A stretch of DNA of 27,162 bases from JACRPZ01 sp040758255 (GCA_040758255.1 JBFLVX010000017.1:1-27162); one strand, 5' to 3'. Shown: positions 15,556 to 22,661, counted from the first letter of the stretch. Numbers and translations are program-made. The notes: generated by a model from the letters alone, not told the origin.

Positions 15556-17094
15556 TCATTCTTCTTTTCCTTGTGTCAGTTCCAACCCCTGACGATAAAG
15601 ACGAGGCACCCAAAAAACGGTTTTCCCTTCACGAGTAATTTTTTTAAATAGGCCAATAGAGACAAGATCATCACTAATTTTTTTCCAGTCTTTACCTTGA
15701 ATTTTTTGCATTGCAGATTCAGTATACTCCGACTTGCCGCCAATGAACTTTTCGATATTTTCCCATAAATGCGGAAATTCTGCCTCTAAATATGTTAACC
15801 GTTTTTTCTTTGAAAGTTCTTGTAAGCCATATTGCAACGCTAATGGACTAATAATCCATTCAGAATCGCTGTCAGTATTTGCCATGAAATCATCCTGCTG
15901 CTTTTGCTTTGCACGGCTGAGAAGGTCAATTACATCTCGTGGCGTAACTGCGCCTCTTCCATCCTCACACCGGTTGTAAATCCAACGTAACGTTGGACTT
16001 TGCCTTGGGGGTCTATTAACTGTTGGCGGAAAAACTTTATAGAACGATTCTTTTCTATATTCAGCACTTGCTTTTAAGCGTTCTCTGTCTATTGTTAAAT
16101 ATTCGGTTATCTTATTATTTGCAAATATACGCTTCACAACCATTGTTAGTATCTGGTCTTCTGTCCAGCGTAACGTATCTGCTTGGCGTGCTGTGATATG
16201 TGTTAAAGCTGTAAATCCATTCTCTGACCTCACTACTTGATCCAACATATCATCACGCAAAAATATTTTCACCCGAATCGTCTCAGAAGAAAAAAACCTC
16301 ATTGCTCGAAGAAGACCACGCAACGCAGTCCTTTCAAGATCGGACCTTCTGGGGAATATCTCATCGAGACGATCAATCATTAACCAAAGCGACAATTTTG
16401 ACTTTTTGAGAATATTTTCTAAAGATTCTTTTATATCATTTACATATTGAGGTAGTGCTCTTTCTTTGTCGCTATCTTCCGGTTCTGATTTCGGAGGTAT
16501 TTTTTGACCGAACAAATCAAATTCAAGGTCTCCGGAATTATTTGGACTTTTATAAGTTACTTTAGGCGACCAACTTGAAAGAACATTGAGTGTCCATTGA
16601 AGAATATCTCTTAAAGTTTTTTTTGCTTTAATCTCAGGTATTTTTGCATTCACACATGCCGTTCGAAAACTTTCAATTTCTTGAGAGGCGTCTTTGGTAA
16701 AATCAGAATAACGTTCTCCTTTAATGAATTGCTCGTGGGCAAGAGATACAAGATAAATGCACCAAAAGCTGACAAATTGCTGTTCATTTAATCTTGAAAA
16801 TTCATCTTTAAAAGCGTGGAAGACCGGATCCCCTGGAGAATTAACGCCATGTGCGATGACTACTTTTCTGTACTTCAAAAGATTATCTGGCAGAAAATCT
16901 ACAAAAATTCTGAATAAAGCACTTTTCCCAGATCCTTTTGTTCCGGGAATTAAGTCTACTCGATCATGCAGAAGATCGGTGAAAGCAGAAGTTTCAACTC
17001 TGGCGACTTCCAAAAGAGTATCTGACTCAGCAACCGAAGAACCAAGATCAAGAGATTGAAGTAAATCAGCAAGGATACTATTTTTATAACTCAT
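15556..17094 (-). CDS. Large P-loop ATPase, Sll1717-like
   Basis: A 512-residue predicted cytosolic ATPase. Walker A is GTKGSGKS (residues 51-58) and Walker B is LWLMIDRLDE (236-245), with hydrophobic strand, Asp and Asp-Glu. A sensor-like Arg follows in VKIFLRDD (about 280). A C-terminal region with WIYNRCEDGRGAVTPRDVIDLL (about 371-392) looks helical and ends in winged-helix-like DDLVSIGLFKKI. This resembles the P-loop ATPases named after cyanobacterial Sll1717, related to KAP/STAND-type NTPases; their role is unknown. The ATG at 17094 is preferred over a TTG at 17145 because GAAGG lies at a suitable distance. It lies 78 bases after the candidate toxin gene on the same strand. Codon use is AT-rich compared with the flanking genes, suggesting transfer. 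The ATPase call is firm; the family name is from recall. Confidence 0.8.
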   Translation of the reverse strand: MSYKNSILADLLQSLDLGSSVAESDTLLEVARVETSAFTDLLHDRVDLIPGTKGSGKSALFRIFVDFLPDNLLKYRKVVIAHGVNSPGDPVFHAFKDEFSRLNEQQFVSFWCIYLVSLAHEQFIKGERYSDFTKDASQEIESFRTACVNAKIPEIKAKKTLRDILQWTLNVLSSWSPKVTYKSPNNSGDLEFDLFGQKIPPKSEPEDSDKERALPQYVNDIKESLENILKKSKLSLWLMIDRLDEIFPRRSDLERTALRGLLRAMRFFSSETIRVKIFLRDDMLDQVVRSENGFTALTHITARQADTLRWTEDQILTMVVKRIFANNKITEYLTIDRERLKASAEYRKESFYKVFPPTVNRPPRQSPTLRWIYNRCEDGRGAVTPRDVIDLLSRAKQKQQDDFMANTDSDSEWIISPLALQYGLQELSKKKRLTYLEAEFPHLWENIEKFIGGKSEYTESAMQKIQGKDWKKISDDLVSIGLFKKITREGKTVFWVPRLYRQGLELTQGKEE

Positions 17095-17172
17095 ACTGTT
17101 TGCCTTCTTGCCAATATCATAAGTTGGCGTTGTTATTATTTGCAAGAATTTTCAACTGTTTAATTTTCATCC

Positions 17173-17619
17173 CTACGGATACTTAATCAGCTTCTTAATA
17201 AACGGCTTAACAATCGGGCTGTCTTTTATTGCTCTAACAATTTTCTCTTTAATTTCTTTTGGGATACTGCGTGACACAACTTCAAATTTATGGTCAGGAT
17301 CAACTATTATTCCAAACTTGGATTTGTGTATGAGCCTCGGTTGATTACAGTCTATGACGCTTATCTTTTTTATAAAAGGTAACTCACCTTTATTCAGCGT
17401 AACAAGACACGACTCAGCGGTCACTTTAGTTTTGCGATAATACCAAGCTTTCTTCTCAACCTGAGAAGTAATAATGCATAACAACAGACTTGAATCGTCA
17501 CTGATTGGTACGGTTATGTGATAATGTGGCGGCGCTTCGGAGTCATGCGTTGTATTCTTGAAGTAACATACGCAAAATCCTGATAAGGTTTTAGCGATAT
17601 ACTCCGGCGGGAAGTCCAC
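17173..17619 (-). CDS. Candidate toxin partner of a Panacea antitoxin, possibly PemK/MazF-like
   Basis: A 148-residue protein of no family I can name with certainty. It starts with GTG two bases after the Panacea gene stop, so translation is probably coupled. The visible pattern is a first strand GFCVCYFKN, then PPHYHITVPI, LLLCIITSQ, an ELPFIKKISVIDCNQP strand pair, and a C-terminal helix with IPKEIKEKIVRAI. That order (G-hhh, P-H-hhh, hhhh-TS, F-hh-SVID, final helix) resembles the SH3-like barrel of PemK/MazF/ToxN endoribonuclease toxins, where the T of the iTS strand is near the active site. The second half is Lys-rich. Panacea antitoxins are known to pair with many unrelated toxins, so genomic position is the main evidence. 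No membrane segment is present. Confidence 0.6.
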   Translation of the reverse strand: MDFPPEYIAKTLSGFCVCYFKNTTHDSEAPPHYHITVPISDDSSLLLCIITSQVEKKAWYYRKTKVTAESCLVTLNKGELPFIKKISVIDCNQPRLIHKSKFGIIVDPDHKFEVVSRSIPKEIKEKIVRAIKDSPIVKPFIKKLIKYP

Positions 17620-17621
17620 AA

Positions 17622-18191
17622 TCAGTCAAATGTGCCTGTCAGAATTTTTTCTGACTCTCTGACGTGTCTGCGCGGCATTGCTAAAGGATCATCTTTTAAA
17701 GTTGATAGAAGCTCTTTAGTCTCGATACGTTCTCTTCTCGTCAACTTATTTTCAAACAAGTCTTTATATTGATACCATTCAGGATACTTATGGGTGTAAT
17801 CCCGTAATTTCCATTGCCCCATTTTGCCGAATTTCTCAAAAACTAAATCCAGGGCTTCTTTGTCAGTATCTGACAACATGTCAAAGGTGATATGTGCATC
17901 AGGCTTTACTCTGAAATGGTTTTTATCATCTTTAACAATTAAAGCTGAGAGATATTTGAATGTTTTCGGAGGAATATTAAAAGAATCAAAGCTAAGGACA
18001 TCCTTGACAGTGGCTCCCACAGGACCATGTTCCATTGCATAATAATCATCATTTGTTATCGTCCTTCCATAACGGATAAGATGATATTTGTCTGCAAGGT
18101 AGATAAGCTTTACAAGTTTTATCTTGTCGGCTTTCTCAAGTTTCTTGAGGAGATAGTAGATTGCTTCAATTATGGTGGCTGTTTCAATCAT
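17622..18191 (-). CDS. Panacea-domain (SocA-like, DUF4065) antitoxin
   Basis: A 189-residue protein with the Panacea pattern: AIYYLLKKLEKADKIKLVKLIYLADKYHLIRYGR (residues 10-43), then YAMEHGPVGATVKDVL. The YxxxxGPV motif and the LxKLIYLAD helix are the family hallmarks. Panacea proteins neutralise partner toxins by direct binding (type II toxin-antitoxin); SocA is an adaptor of the ClpXP protease. A C-terminal extension with helices and Lys/Arg-rich RRERIETKELLS may contact the partner. It is the first gene of a likely operon with the 148-residue gene and the ATPase. The start at ATG 18191 has no strong Shine-Dalgarno sequence. An extended -10 promoter lies 47 bases upstream. The family call is firm; the antitoxin role is inferred from family and neighbour. 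Confidence 0.88.
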   Translation of the reverse strand: MIETATIIEAIYYLLKKLEKADKIKLVKLIYLADKYHLIRYGRTITNDDYYAMEHGPVGATVKDVLSFDSFNIPPKTFKYLSALIVKDDKNHFRVKPDAHITFDMLSDTDKEALDLVFEKFGKMGQWKLRDYTHKYPEWYQYKDLFENKLTRRERIETKELLSTLKDDPLAMPRRHVRESEKILTGTFD

Positions 18192-18237
18192 GCAAGTTAA
18201 CTACACTATTTTTGAGTGGTAAGAATTGTATGCTTTA

Positions 18238-18246
18238 ATTATACCA
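18238..18246 (-). promoter_or_regulatory. Extended -10 promoter of the Panacea operon
   Basis: On the minus strand this reads TGGTATAAT, a perfect extended -10 element (TGnTATAAT). It lies 47 bases before the Panacea ATG. No good -35 hexamer is seen, which is normal for extended -10 promoters. A CACT/AGTG inverted pair lies between it and the gene (about 18204-18218) and could be an autoregulatory site. Confidence 0.5.
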
Positions 18247-18304
18247 GAAATAAGTAAAGACTTAATAAGCCTGCCCGATTGACGCTATTTTATACCAATT
18301 TATT

Positions 18305-18579
18305 TTAAAAGAAGTCAATTGTGGATCGGCCTGTAAAGATGCCTTCGGCGTTTGAACAGTCAGTTTCGTAGTTTTTTCCATCAGAGGCTGGCAATTTCAG
18401 TCCGTGACAAAATGTCACGACCTCGCTTCCTTCTTCGCTAAGTCTTTGTTTCAACTTTCTCCAGTACGCGCCGGCATCAAGGCTATCAGTCAGCACTTCT
18501 ACTACATCTACGACAGAAAATTCTTATGAATCGTTTTTCTGATTTCCTTGCCTCTAAAAACTGCTATATTTGTTTCCAT
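18305..18579 (-). pseudogene. Broken BRO-N family antirepressor gene
   Basis: BRO-N proteins are phage-type antirepressors or DNA-binding proteins. The reading begins at ATG 18579 with an intact GGAAGGGA ribosome binding site and gives VFRGKEIRKTIHKN. It then hits a stop (about 18510). The expected continuation, EFSVVDVVEVLTDSLDAGAY, is in another frame, so a small deletion near 18521 has shifted the frame. The second frame reads WRKLKQRLSEEGSEV, then CHGLKLPASDGKNYETDC and NAEGIF, all standard BRO-N sequence. It is then cut off just before the normal RIIQSIPSPKAE block and ends at 18305. The product would be missing both correct frame and C-terminus. It lies upstream of the Panacea operon on the same strand and is a sign of past phage or plasmid DNA. 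Confidence 0.75.
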
Positions 18580-18678
18580 TCGTCCCTTCCTGATTAACCG
18601 TATTTTACTCCTCAAGATTCCTTTTGCCAAGACATCTTCTATGACTCATGATACCCCCGCCAAATTATTCTTTTGCCG

Positions 18679-18694
18679 TATGACTTAAATCATA
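18679..18694 (+). promoter_or_regulatory. CRP/FNR-family (HcpR/FNR-like) operator before hcp
   Basis: TATGACTTAAATCATA is a near-perfect palindrome that differs by one base per half from the FNR-type consensus TTGAC-N4-ATCAA. Its centre is 68 bases before the hcp ATG. A -10-like TTAATA follows about 30 bases downstream (18717-18722), the spacing of a class II activated promoter. HcpR or FNR-type regulators control hcp in many anaerobes. No regulator gene is in this window. Confidence 0.5.
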
Positions 18695-18754
18695 GTAATC
18701 CGTATTCATATGCGTTTTAATAGATATATCTAAATTTCATAAAGGAGGTAGTGA

Positions 18755-20053
18755 ATGTTTTGTAATCAATGTGAACAGACTATGGAAGGCGGCTGCGACA
18801 AGAAGATCGGCGTCTGCGGCAAGAACGAGGACATCGCGAGTCTTCAGGACATAATTATTTATGCATTAAAGGGGGTTTCGGCCTATGCCCACCATGCCCG
18901 GCAGCTCGGGTATACGGACGTGGAAGTTGATGCTATTACTCAGGAGGCGCTTTATTCTACCCTTACAAATGTCAATTTCAGTCTTGAGGATACTGTGGGG
19001 ATGGCATTGAAGGTCGGCAGCGCGACTAACAAGGTGATGGATATGCTTGATAAAGCCCATACCGGCAGGTTCGGAATACCCGTGCCCGTAAAAGTTTCCG
19101 AGGACAAGGTAGAGGGCAAGGGCATTCTTGTTACAGGACATAACCTCTTTGCGCTTGAAGAGCTGCTGAAGCAGACTGAGGGCAAGGGAGTTAATGTTTA
19201 TACTCACTCTGAAATGCTGCCCGCGCACGGCTATCCTCAACTGAAGAAATACAGCCACTTAAAAGGCAATGTCGGCAAGGCATGGTATGACCAGAGGAGG
19301 GTCTTTGATGATTTTCCGGGCGCTATCCTTGTTACAACCAACTGCGTTATGCCTGTCAGGGGTTTATATGGTGAAAAGATGTTCTCATATGACATAACGG
19401 GTGTGGAGGACGTCAGGAAGATCGAAGGGAATGACTTTTCTCCGCTTATTGAAAAGGCGCTCTCCCTTCCTGCCGCTGATATTAAATCAGACAAAACATT
19501 TACAACCGGATTTCATCATGAGAACGTCCTGAAGCTTGCGCCTGAGATAATTGCGGCTGTGAAGGCCGGGAAGATCAAGAGGTTCTTTGTAATAGCGGGA
19601 TGTGATGCGCCGGGTGACGGAGGAGAATATTTCAGGGAGATAGCCGAGCTTGTGCCGAAAGACGGCGTTATCCTGACAACATCATGCGGAAAGTTCAGGT
19701 TTAATGATATTGATTTTGGCGATATAGACGGGATACCGAGGCTGATAGATCTGGGGCAGTGCAACAACTCCATTTCAGCGGTAAAGATCGCTTCCGCGCT
19801 TGCAGAGGCGTTTAACTGTTCTGTAAATGAACTGCCGTTAAGCATATTTCTCTCATGGTTTGAGCAGAAGGCTGTTGCCATATTGCTGGGGCTCTTAAGC
19901 CTTGGCGTAAAGGACATCTATCTTGGGCCAAAGCCGCCTGAGTTTGTATCTCCGGGCGTACTGAGTGTTCTTCAGAAGAATTTCAATCTAAAACTGACAG
20001 GCGATGCCAAGAAGGATTTCAGGCAGGCTGTGACTGTAAAGACAGCGGCTTAG
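18755..20053 (+). CDS. hcp: Hybrid cluster protein (hydroxylamine/NO reductase), class III
   Basis: A 432-residue cytosolic iron-sulfur enzyme. The N-terminal cluster Cys are Cys3, Cys6, Cys14 and Cys21. All seven ligands of the Fe-S-O hybrid cluster known from Desulfovibrio Hcp are present: His129, Glu153 (HSEMLPAHGYP), Cys197 (TTNCVMPV), Cys283 (AGCDAPGDG), Cys311 (TTSCGKF), Cys336 (LGQCNNS) and Glu370 (SWFEQKA). Spacings between the last ligands equal those of the family. The protein is about 115 residues shorter than class I/II forms before the first ligand, which is the class III type. Hcp reduces NO or hydroxylamine and protects anaerobes from nitrosative stress. AAAGGAGG precedes the ATG at good spacing. 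It is monocistronic, with an FNR-like site upstream and a terminator behind. No hcr reductase gene is adjacent. Confidence 0.96.
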   Translation: MFCNQCEQTMEGGCDKKIGVCGKNEDIASLQDIIIYALKGVSAYAHHARQLGYTDVEVDAITQEALYSTLTNVNFSLEDTVGMALKVGSATNKVMDMLDKAHTGRFGIPVPVKVSEDKVEGKGILVTGHNLFALEELLKQTEGKGVNVYTHSEMLPAHGYPQLKKYSHLKGNVGKAWYDQRRVFDDFPGAILVTTNCVMPVRGLYGEKMFSYDITGVEDVRKIEGNDFSPLIEKALSLPAADIKSDKTFTTGFHHENVLKLAPEIIAAVKAGKIKRFFVIAGCDAPGDGGEYFREIAELVPKDGVILTTSCGKFRFNDIDFGDIDGIPRLIDLGQCNNSISAVKIASALAEAFNCSVNELPLSIFLSWFEQKAVAILLGLLSLGVKDIYLGPKPPEFVSPGVLSVLQKNFNLKLTGDAKKDFRQAVTVKTAA

Positions 20054-20079
20054 TTAGAAACTACTGCTATGCGGTAAAG

Positions 20080-20113
20080 AAAGACCCTCAAGAGCGTATC
20101 CTTGAGGGTCTTT
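20080..20113 (+). terminator. Rho-independent-type terminator after hcp
   Basis: AAAGACCCTCAAG (20080-20092) and CTTGAGGGTCTTT (20101-20113) are a perfect 13-bp stem around an eight-base loop, 26 bases after the hcp stop. The stem contributes its own terminal T run. It also lies 23 bases downstream of the stop of the converging small gene at 20137-20250, so it could act for both strands. Confidence 0.88.
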
Positions 20114-20136
20114 GCATTATCAATCTTTGTTATCTT

Positions 20137-20250
20137 TTATTTTCCCTTGTGAGAGGAGCAGTTCTTGGATTTTCCTGATGCGGTGTTTTTGCATCTTTTC
20201 CCTTCTTTGGTCTTTGCAGAACATTGTGAGGCTTTCTTTGCTTGTGCCAT
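20137..20250 (-). CDS. 37-residue Cys/His protein, DUF5763-like
   Basis: A very short gene that standard length cut-offs miss. It starts at ATG 20250 with a strong AAGGAGGG seven or so bases upstream and ends at TAA 20137-20139. The product is MAQAKKASQC followed by SAKTKEGKRC, then a Lys/Ser-rich stretch and NCSSHKGK. Cys10, Cys20, Cys31 and His34 give C-x9-C-x10-C-x2-H, the pattern of the small DUF5763 family (CxxxTxxGxxC...CxxH) and likely to bind zinc. It is very basic (about eleven Lys/Arg), so nucleic-acid contact is possible but not shown. It converges on hcp, and the shared terminator lies between. The strong ribosome binding site and family pattern make it a real gene. Confidence 0.7.
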   Translation of the reverse strand: MAQAKKASQCSAKTKEGKRCKNTASGKSKNCSSHKGK

Positions 20251-20337
20251 TTTCCCTCCTTATTAAGGTTAAGAATCAAAGATTTTCACTATTGTATCAT
20301 AACTCAATCGTAATGTAAGGTTTCTATAGATTTTATT

Positions 20338-20889
20338 TTAGCTGTCATGATAAGTCTGCGCAATACCGCCTGAGACTATAAATTTCATTATGTCGGAGCT
20401 GTCTGCATTGATAGGTCTTACCTGTTCTTTAGGCGCTATTATAAGGTTGCCTGCAAAGTTGTATGACTGGGGAAGGTAAACAGCAACACTGTCCGCCAGC
20501 CCTAATTCATCGAGATTTTCTCTTGTTACAAATCCTATAACCTGTATATTGCTGCCGGGTGACAGCGTAACTGCTACAGGTTTAAATCCCTTACTGTCCA
20601 TTGCAAATGCCGATATGACGTCCCTTGCCGATGTGTAAATCATCTTTATAAGCGGAAGACGGCTGAATATATCGTCAACAATATGCATAGCCTTTCTGGT
20701 CAGAATGTTTGTGCCGATAAAGCCTATGGCGGTTATAGCAATAACCGTAATAATAAAACCAACGCCCGGTATATGGAAATTAAAGAGCTTGTCTATCTTT
20801 ATAAAGACAATGTAGACCACAAAAATTGTCGCCACCACAGGCACCAGAAACGCAAGCCCTTTTAAAAAGTATGTTGTAAGTTTTCTCAT
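20338..20889 (-). CDS. DUF502 membrane protein
   Basis: A 183-residue inner-membrane protein of the DUF502 family. Two transmembrane helices lie at about residues 9-31 and 41-62, followed by the family signature IPLIKMIYTSARDV-like SRLPLIKMIYTSARDVISAF (about 75-94). A beta-rich soluble domain follows with VIGFVTRENL and VYLPQSYNFAGNLIIAP, where the P-x(n)-GN(L)-P pattern is diagnostic. The function is not known; related plant proteins (COV) affect vascular patterning by an unknown route. GGAGGAG precedes the ATG by six bases, so the start is secure. It is divergent from the small gene at 21025 and appears to be transcribed alone. The gap 20251-20337 holds no other feature. Confidence 0.88.
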   Translation of the reverse strand: MRKLTTYFLKGLAFLVPVVATIFVVYIVFIKIDKLFNFHIPGVGFIITVIAITAIGFIGTNILTRKAMHIVDDIFSRLPLIKMIYTSARDVISAFAMDSKGFKPVAVTLSPGSNIQVIGFVTRENLDELGLADSVAVYLPQSYNFAGNLIIAPKEQVRPINADSSDIMKFIVSGGIAQTYHDS

Positions 20890-21024
20890 GAACTCCTCCT
20901 ATATTATATAAATTGGTTTTGGATATATAAGGTTATACAGAGAGACTACATGATTGAAAAATTGGTGTCAAGAAACGAAGAGTTTTAGCTTTCAAAAAAC
21001 CTTGGTTTAAGCATAAAATAAAGC

Positions 21025-21231
21025 ATGAGAAATCTTCCCTTACAAAAGTCTTTCTCTATTGAGACGGGCAAGCTCCATATGCCCTGTCCTTATAGCGAGA
21101 AGACAGGCGTTAATGTGCATGTGGTTATAAAAGGCGGTTACTGCTACCGCTCTGAGCAGTGCAGGATAATACAGTGTAAATTTAACCGGCTTCAGACAGA
21201 TATAGATGCTGTTTTGTCGCTGGTCTGGTAG
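21025..21231 (+). CDS. Small four-cysteine protein of unknown function
   Basis: A 68-residue hypothetical protein. It contains MPCPYSEKTGVNVHVVIKGG followed by YCYRSEQCRIIQCKF: Cys21, Cys40, Cys46 and Cys51. Four Cys in 31 residues with a CPYS-type first turn suggest a zinc ribbon or another metal site. No membrane segment or signal is present. The start ATG 21025 has no evident Shine-Dalgarno sequence, which weakens the case. It lies between the divergent DUF502 gene and the response regulator pair, 131 bases before the latter. I do not recognise the family. The organised Cys pattern and coding-like composition favour a real gene over a chance frame. Confidence 0.5.
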   Translation: MRNLPLQKSFSIETGKLHMPCPYSEKTGVNVHVVIKGGYCYRSEQCRIIQCKFNRLQTDIDAVLSLVW

Positions 21232-21362
21232 GAGGCCGCTGTTTTAAAATACAACTTGTAGCATTTGTAAAAATATGCTTAAATAGATGGTGTTTGTCAG
21301 GCGCACGGGCAGCAGCATGTCTGGTTTTATAAATAAGGTCAAAATGTGTCAGGAGGAATCAA

Positions 21363-21728
21363 ATGGATAAAAAGAGGGTTCTTTTAGTTGATGACAGCAT
21401 TGTCTTTGCGCGGCTGCTTCAGAAGATCCTTGAAGATTCCGGTTTGTTTGAAATTATCGGTCACGCGGTAAATGGGATAGAAGGGATAAAACTATATACA
21501 ACTCTGAAACCTGATATTGTATGCATGGACCTAATCATGCCGGAAATGGACGGGCTTCAGGCTATCAGGACAATAATAAGCCTTGATAAAAATGCGAAGA
21601 TAGTTGTTGTCTCTTCGGCTGCAGGCGTTGAGAGCAAGGTGACGGAAGCGATAAAGTTTGGAGCCAGAAACGCAATATCAAAACCTCTGGACCCTGAAAA
21701 GGTCATTGAGATACTGAACAACTTATAG
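21363..21728 (+). CDS. Stand-alone CheY-like response regulator receiver
   Basis: A 121-residue receiver domain without output domain. The acidic pocket is Asp10-Asp11 (LLVDDS), the phosphorylated Asp is Asp56 (VCMDLIMPEMDG), the switch residue is Ser84 or Ser85 (VVVSSAAG) and the conserved Lys is Lys107 (SKPLDP). The VVSSxAGxExKVxEAIxxGAxNxIxKP pattern is like CheB or CheY-type receivers of chemotaxis-related pathways. AGGAGG lies six bases upstream of the ATG. The MshEN-CheX gene follows after 20 bases, so they are very likely one operon and form a phosphoprotein/phosphatase pair. No histidine kinase lies nearby, so the phosphodonor is encoded elsewhere. Confidence 0.93.
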   Translation: MDKKRVLLVDDSIVFARLLQKILEDSGLFEIIGHAVNGIEGIKLYTTLKPDIVCMDLIMPEMDGLQAIRTIISLDKNAKIVVVSSAAGVESKVTEAIKFGARNAISKPLDPEKVIEILNNL

Positions 21729-21748
21729 GAGATTCTTAAGGAGCAGAA

Positions 21749-22609
21749 ATGGCTGTAAAATTCTTTGGTCAATACCTGTTAGAAAAAAATATTATCAAGC
21801 GGGAAGAGCTTTTGGAGGCTGTAGAGTTCCAGAAGTCAAAAAATATGGATTTCGGAGAATGCGCGTTTGCAAAGGGATATATTACAGACAAGGATCTTGC
21901 CAATCTCAAAAGCGCCCAGAAACAGGTTGATATGAAGTTTGGAGAGGTTGCGATAAAACTGAATATTATGACACCTTCACAGGTTGAAGATGTCCTCACT
22001 ATGCAGAAAAATAATAATATCTTTCTTGGAGAAGCCTTGGTAGAAAAAGGTATTTTAACATCAGATGTTGTAAAAAGAGAGATTGCTTTGTTTAAGCAGG
22101 ATCAAAGCGAGTATATTACCGGTGATATAAAGACTCCAGCTGGAATTAAAAACGCGGATGCTGTTAAGAGCATGGTTGATATGACACAAAAGATGTATCA
22201 GCGCATTGCGCGTTTGCAGGTAAAGATTGATGACGGGTTTGTAACCCATGAAGAACCCCCGAAGAGTTTTCTGTTAGCGTCAATATCTCTGCATGGAAGC
22301 CTTAAATATGAATATGCACTTTCGCTGCCGCTGGAAATATCCGCGCTGATCGCTTCCGCGATAATAGGCGAAGATATTGACAGTTCGGCAACCGGGATGA
22401 TTAAAGACGGCGTAAAAGAGTTCTGCAATATTGTATGCGGCAATATCATCTCCAAACTATCCATAAGCGGGATAGAGATGGATCTTTCTCCTCCGCATGA
22501 GGCGGTCTCTTCAGGCAATAGTTATAACTTCCTGAAGGGAAGAAAAGCCATATATTATCCTTTAGTATCCTTTAAGGGCGACAGCACTTTAATCCTGATA
22601 GAGGGATAA
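21749..22609 (+). CDS. MshEN-CheX fusion, candidate receiver phosphatase
   Basis: A 286-residue two-part protein. Residues 1-120 hold three helical MshEN/GspE-N-like half-repeats (FFGQYLLEKNIIKREELLEA; KFGEVAIKLNIMTPSQVEDV; FLGEALVEKGILTSDVVKRE). MshEN is a cyclic-di-GMP binding fold in type IV pilus and secretion ATPases. Residues 140-160 form a linker helix. Residues 170-286 are CheX/CheC-like: the phosphatase signature D-x3-E-x2-N is met by Asp220, Glu224 and Asn227 (DGVKEFCNIVCGN), with the following Pro pair at 248-249. CheX dephosphorylates receiver Asp residues, and the gene directly follows a receiver gene. The canonical Arg of the MshEN motif is replaced in some repeats, so ligand binding is uncertain. 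The domain calls are good; the pathway is unknown. Confidence 0.82.
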   Translation: MAVKFFGQYLLEKNIIKREELLEAVEFQKSKNMDFGECAFAKGYITDKDLANLKSAQKQVDMKFGEVAIKLNIMTPSQVEDVLTMQKNNNIFLGEALVEKGILTSDVVKREIALFKQDQSEYITGDIKTPAGIKNADAVKSMVDMTQKMYQRIARLQVKIDDGFVTHEEPPKSFLLASISLHGSLKYEYALSLPLEISALIASAIIGEDIDSSATGMIKDGVKEFCNIVCGNIISKLSISGIEMDLSPPHEAVSSGNSYNFLKGRKAIYYPLVSFKGDSTLILIEG

Positions 22610-22661
22610 GAAGGATGTCCTCATATCCTGCTTTCAAAGCAGCAGAGTATCCTCTTTAGTA

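Noticed and set aside
20112..20318. 68-residue plus-strand frame after hcp
   Set aside because: It is antisense to the Cys/His small gene, which has the ribosome binding site and a family pattern, and it begins inside the terminator.
22629..22643. Small hairpin CTGCT/AGCAG before smpB as a terminator or riboswitch
   Set aside because: Only five paired bases and no T run; too weak to call.
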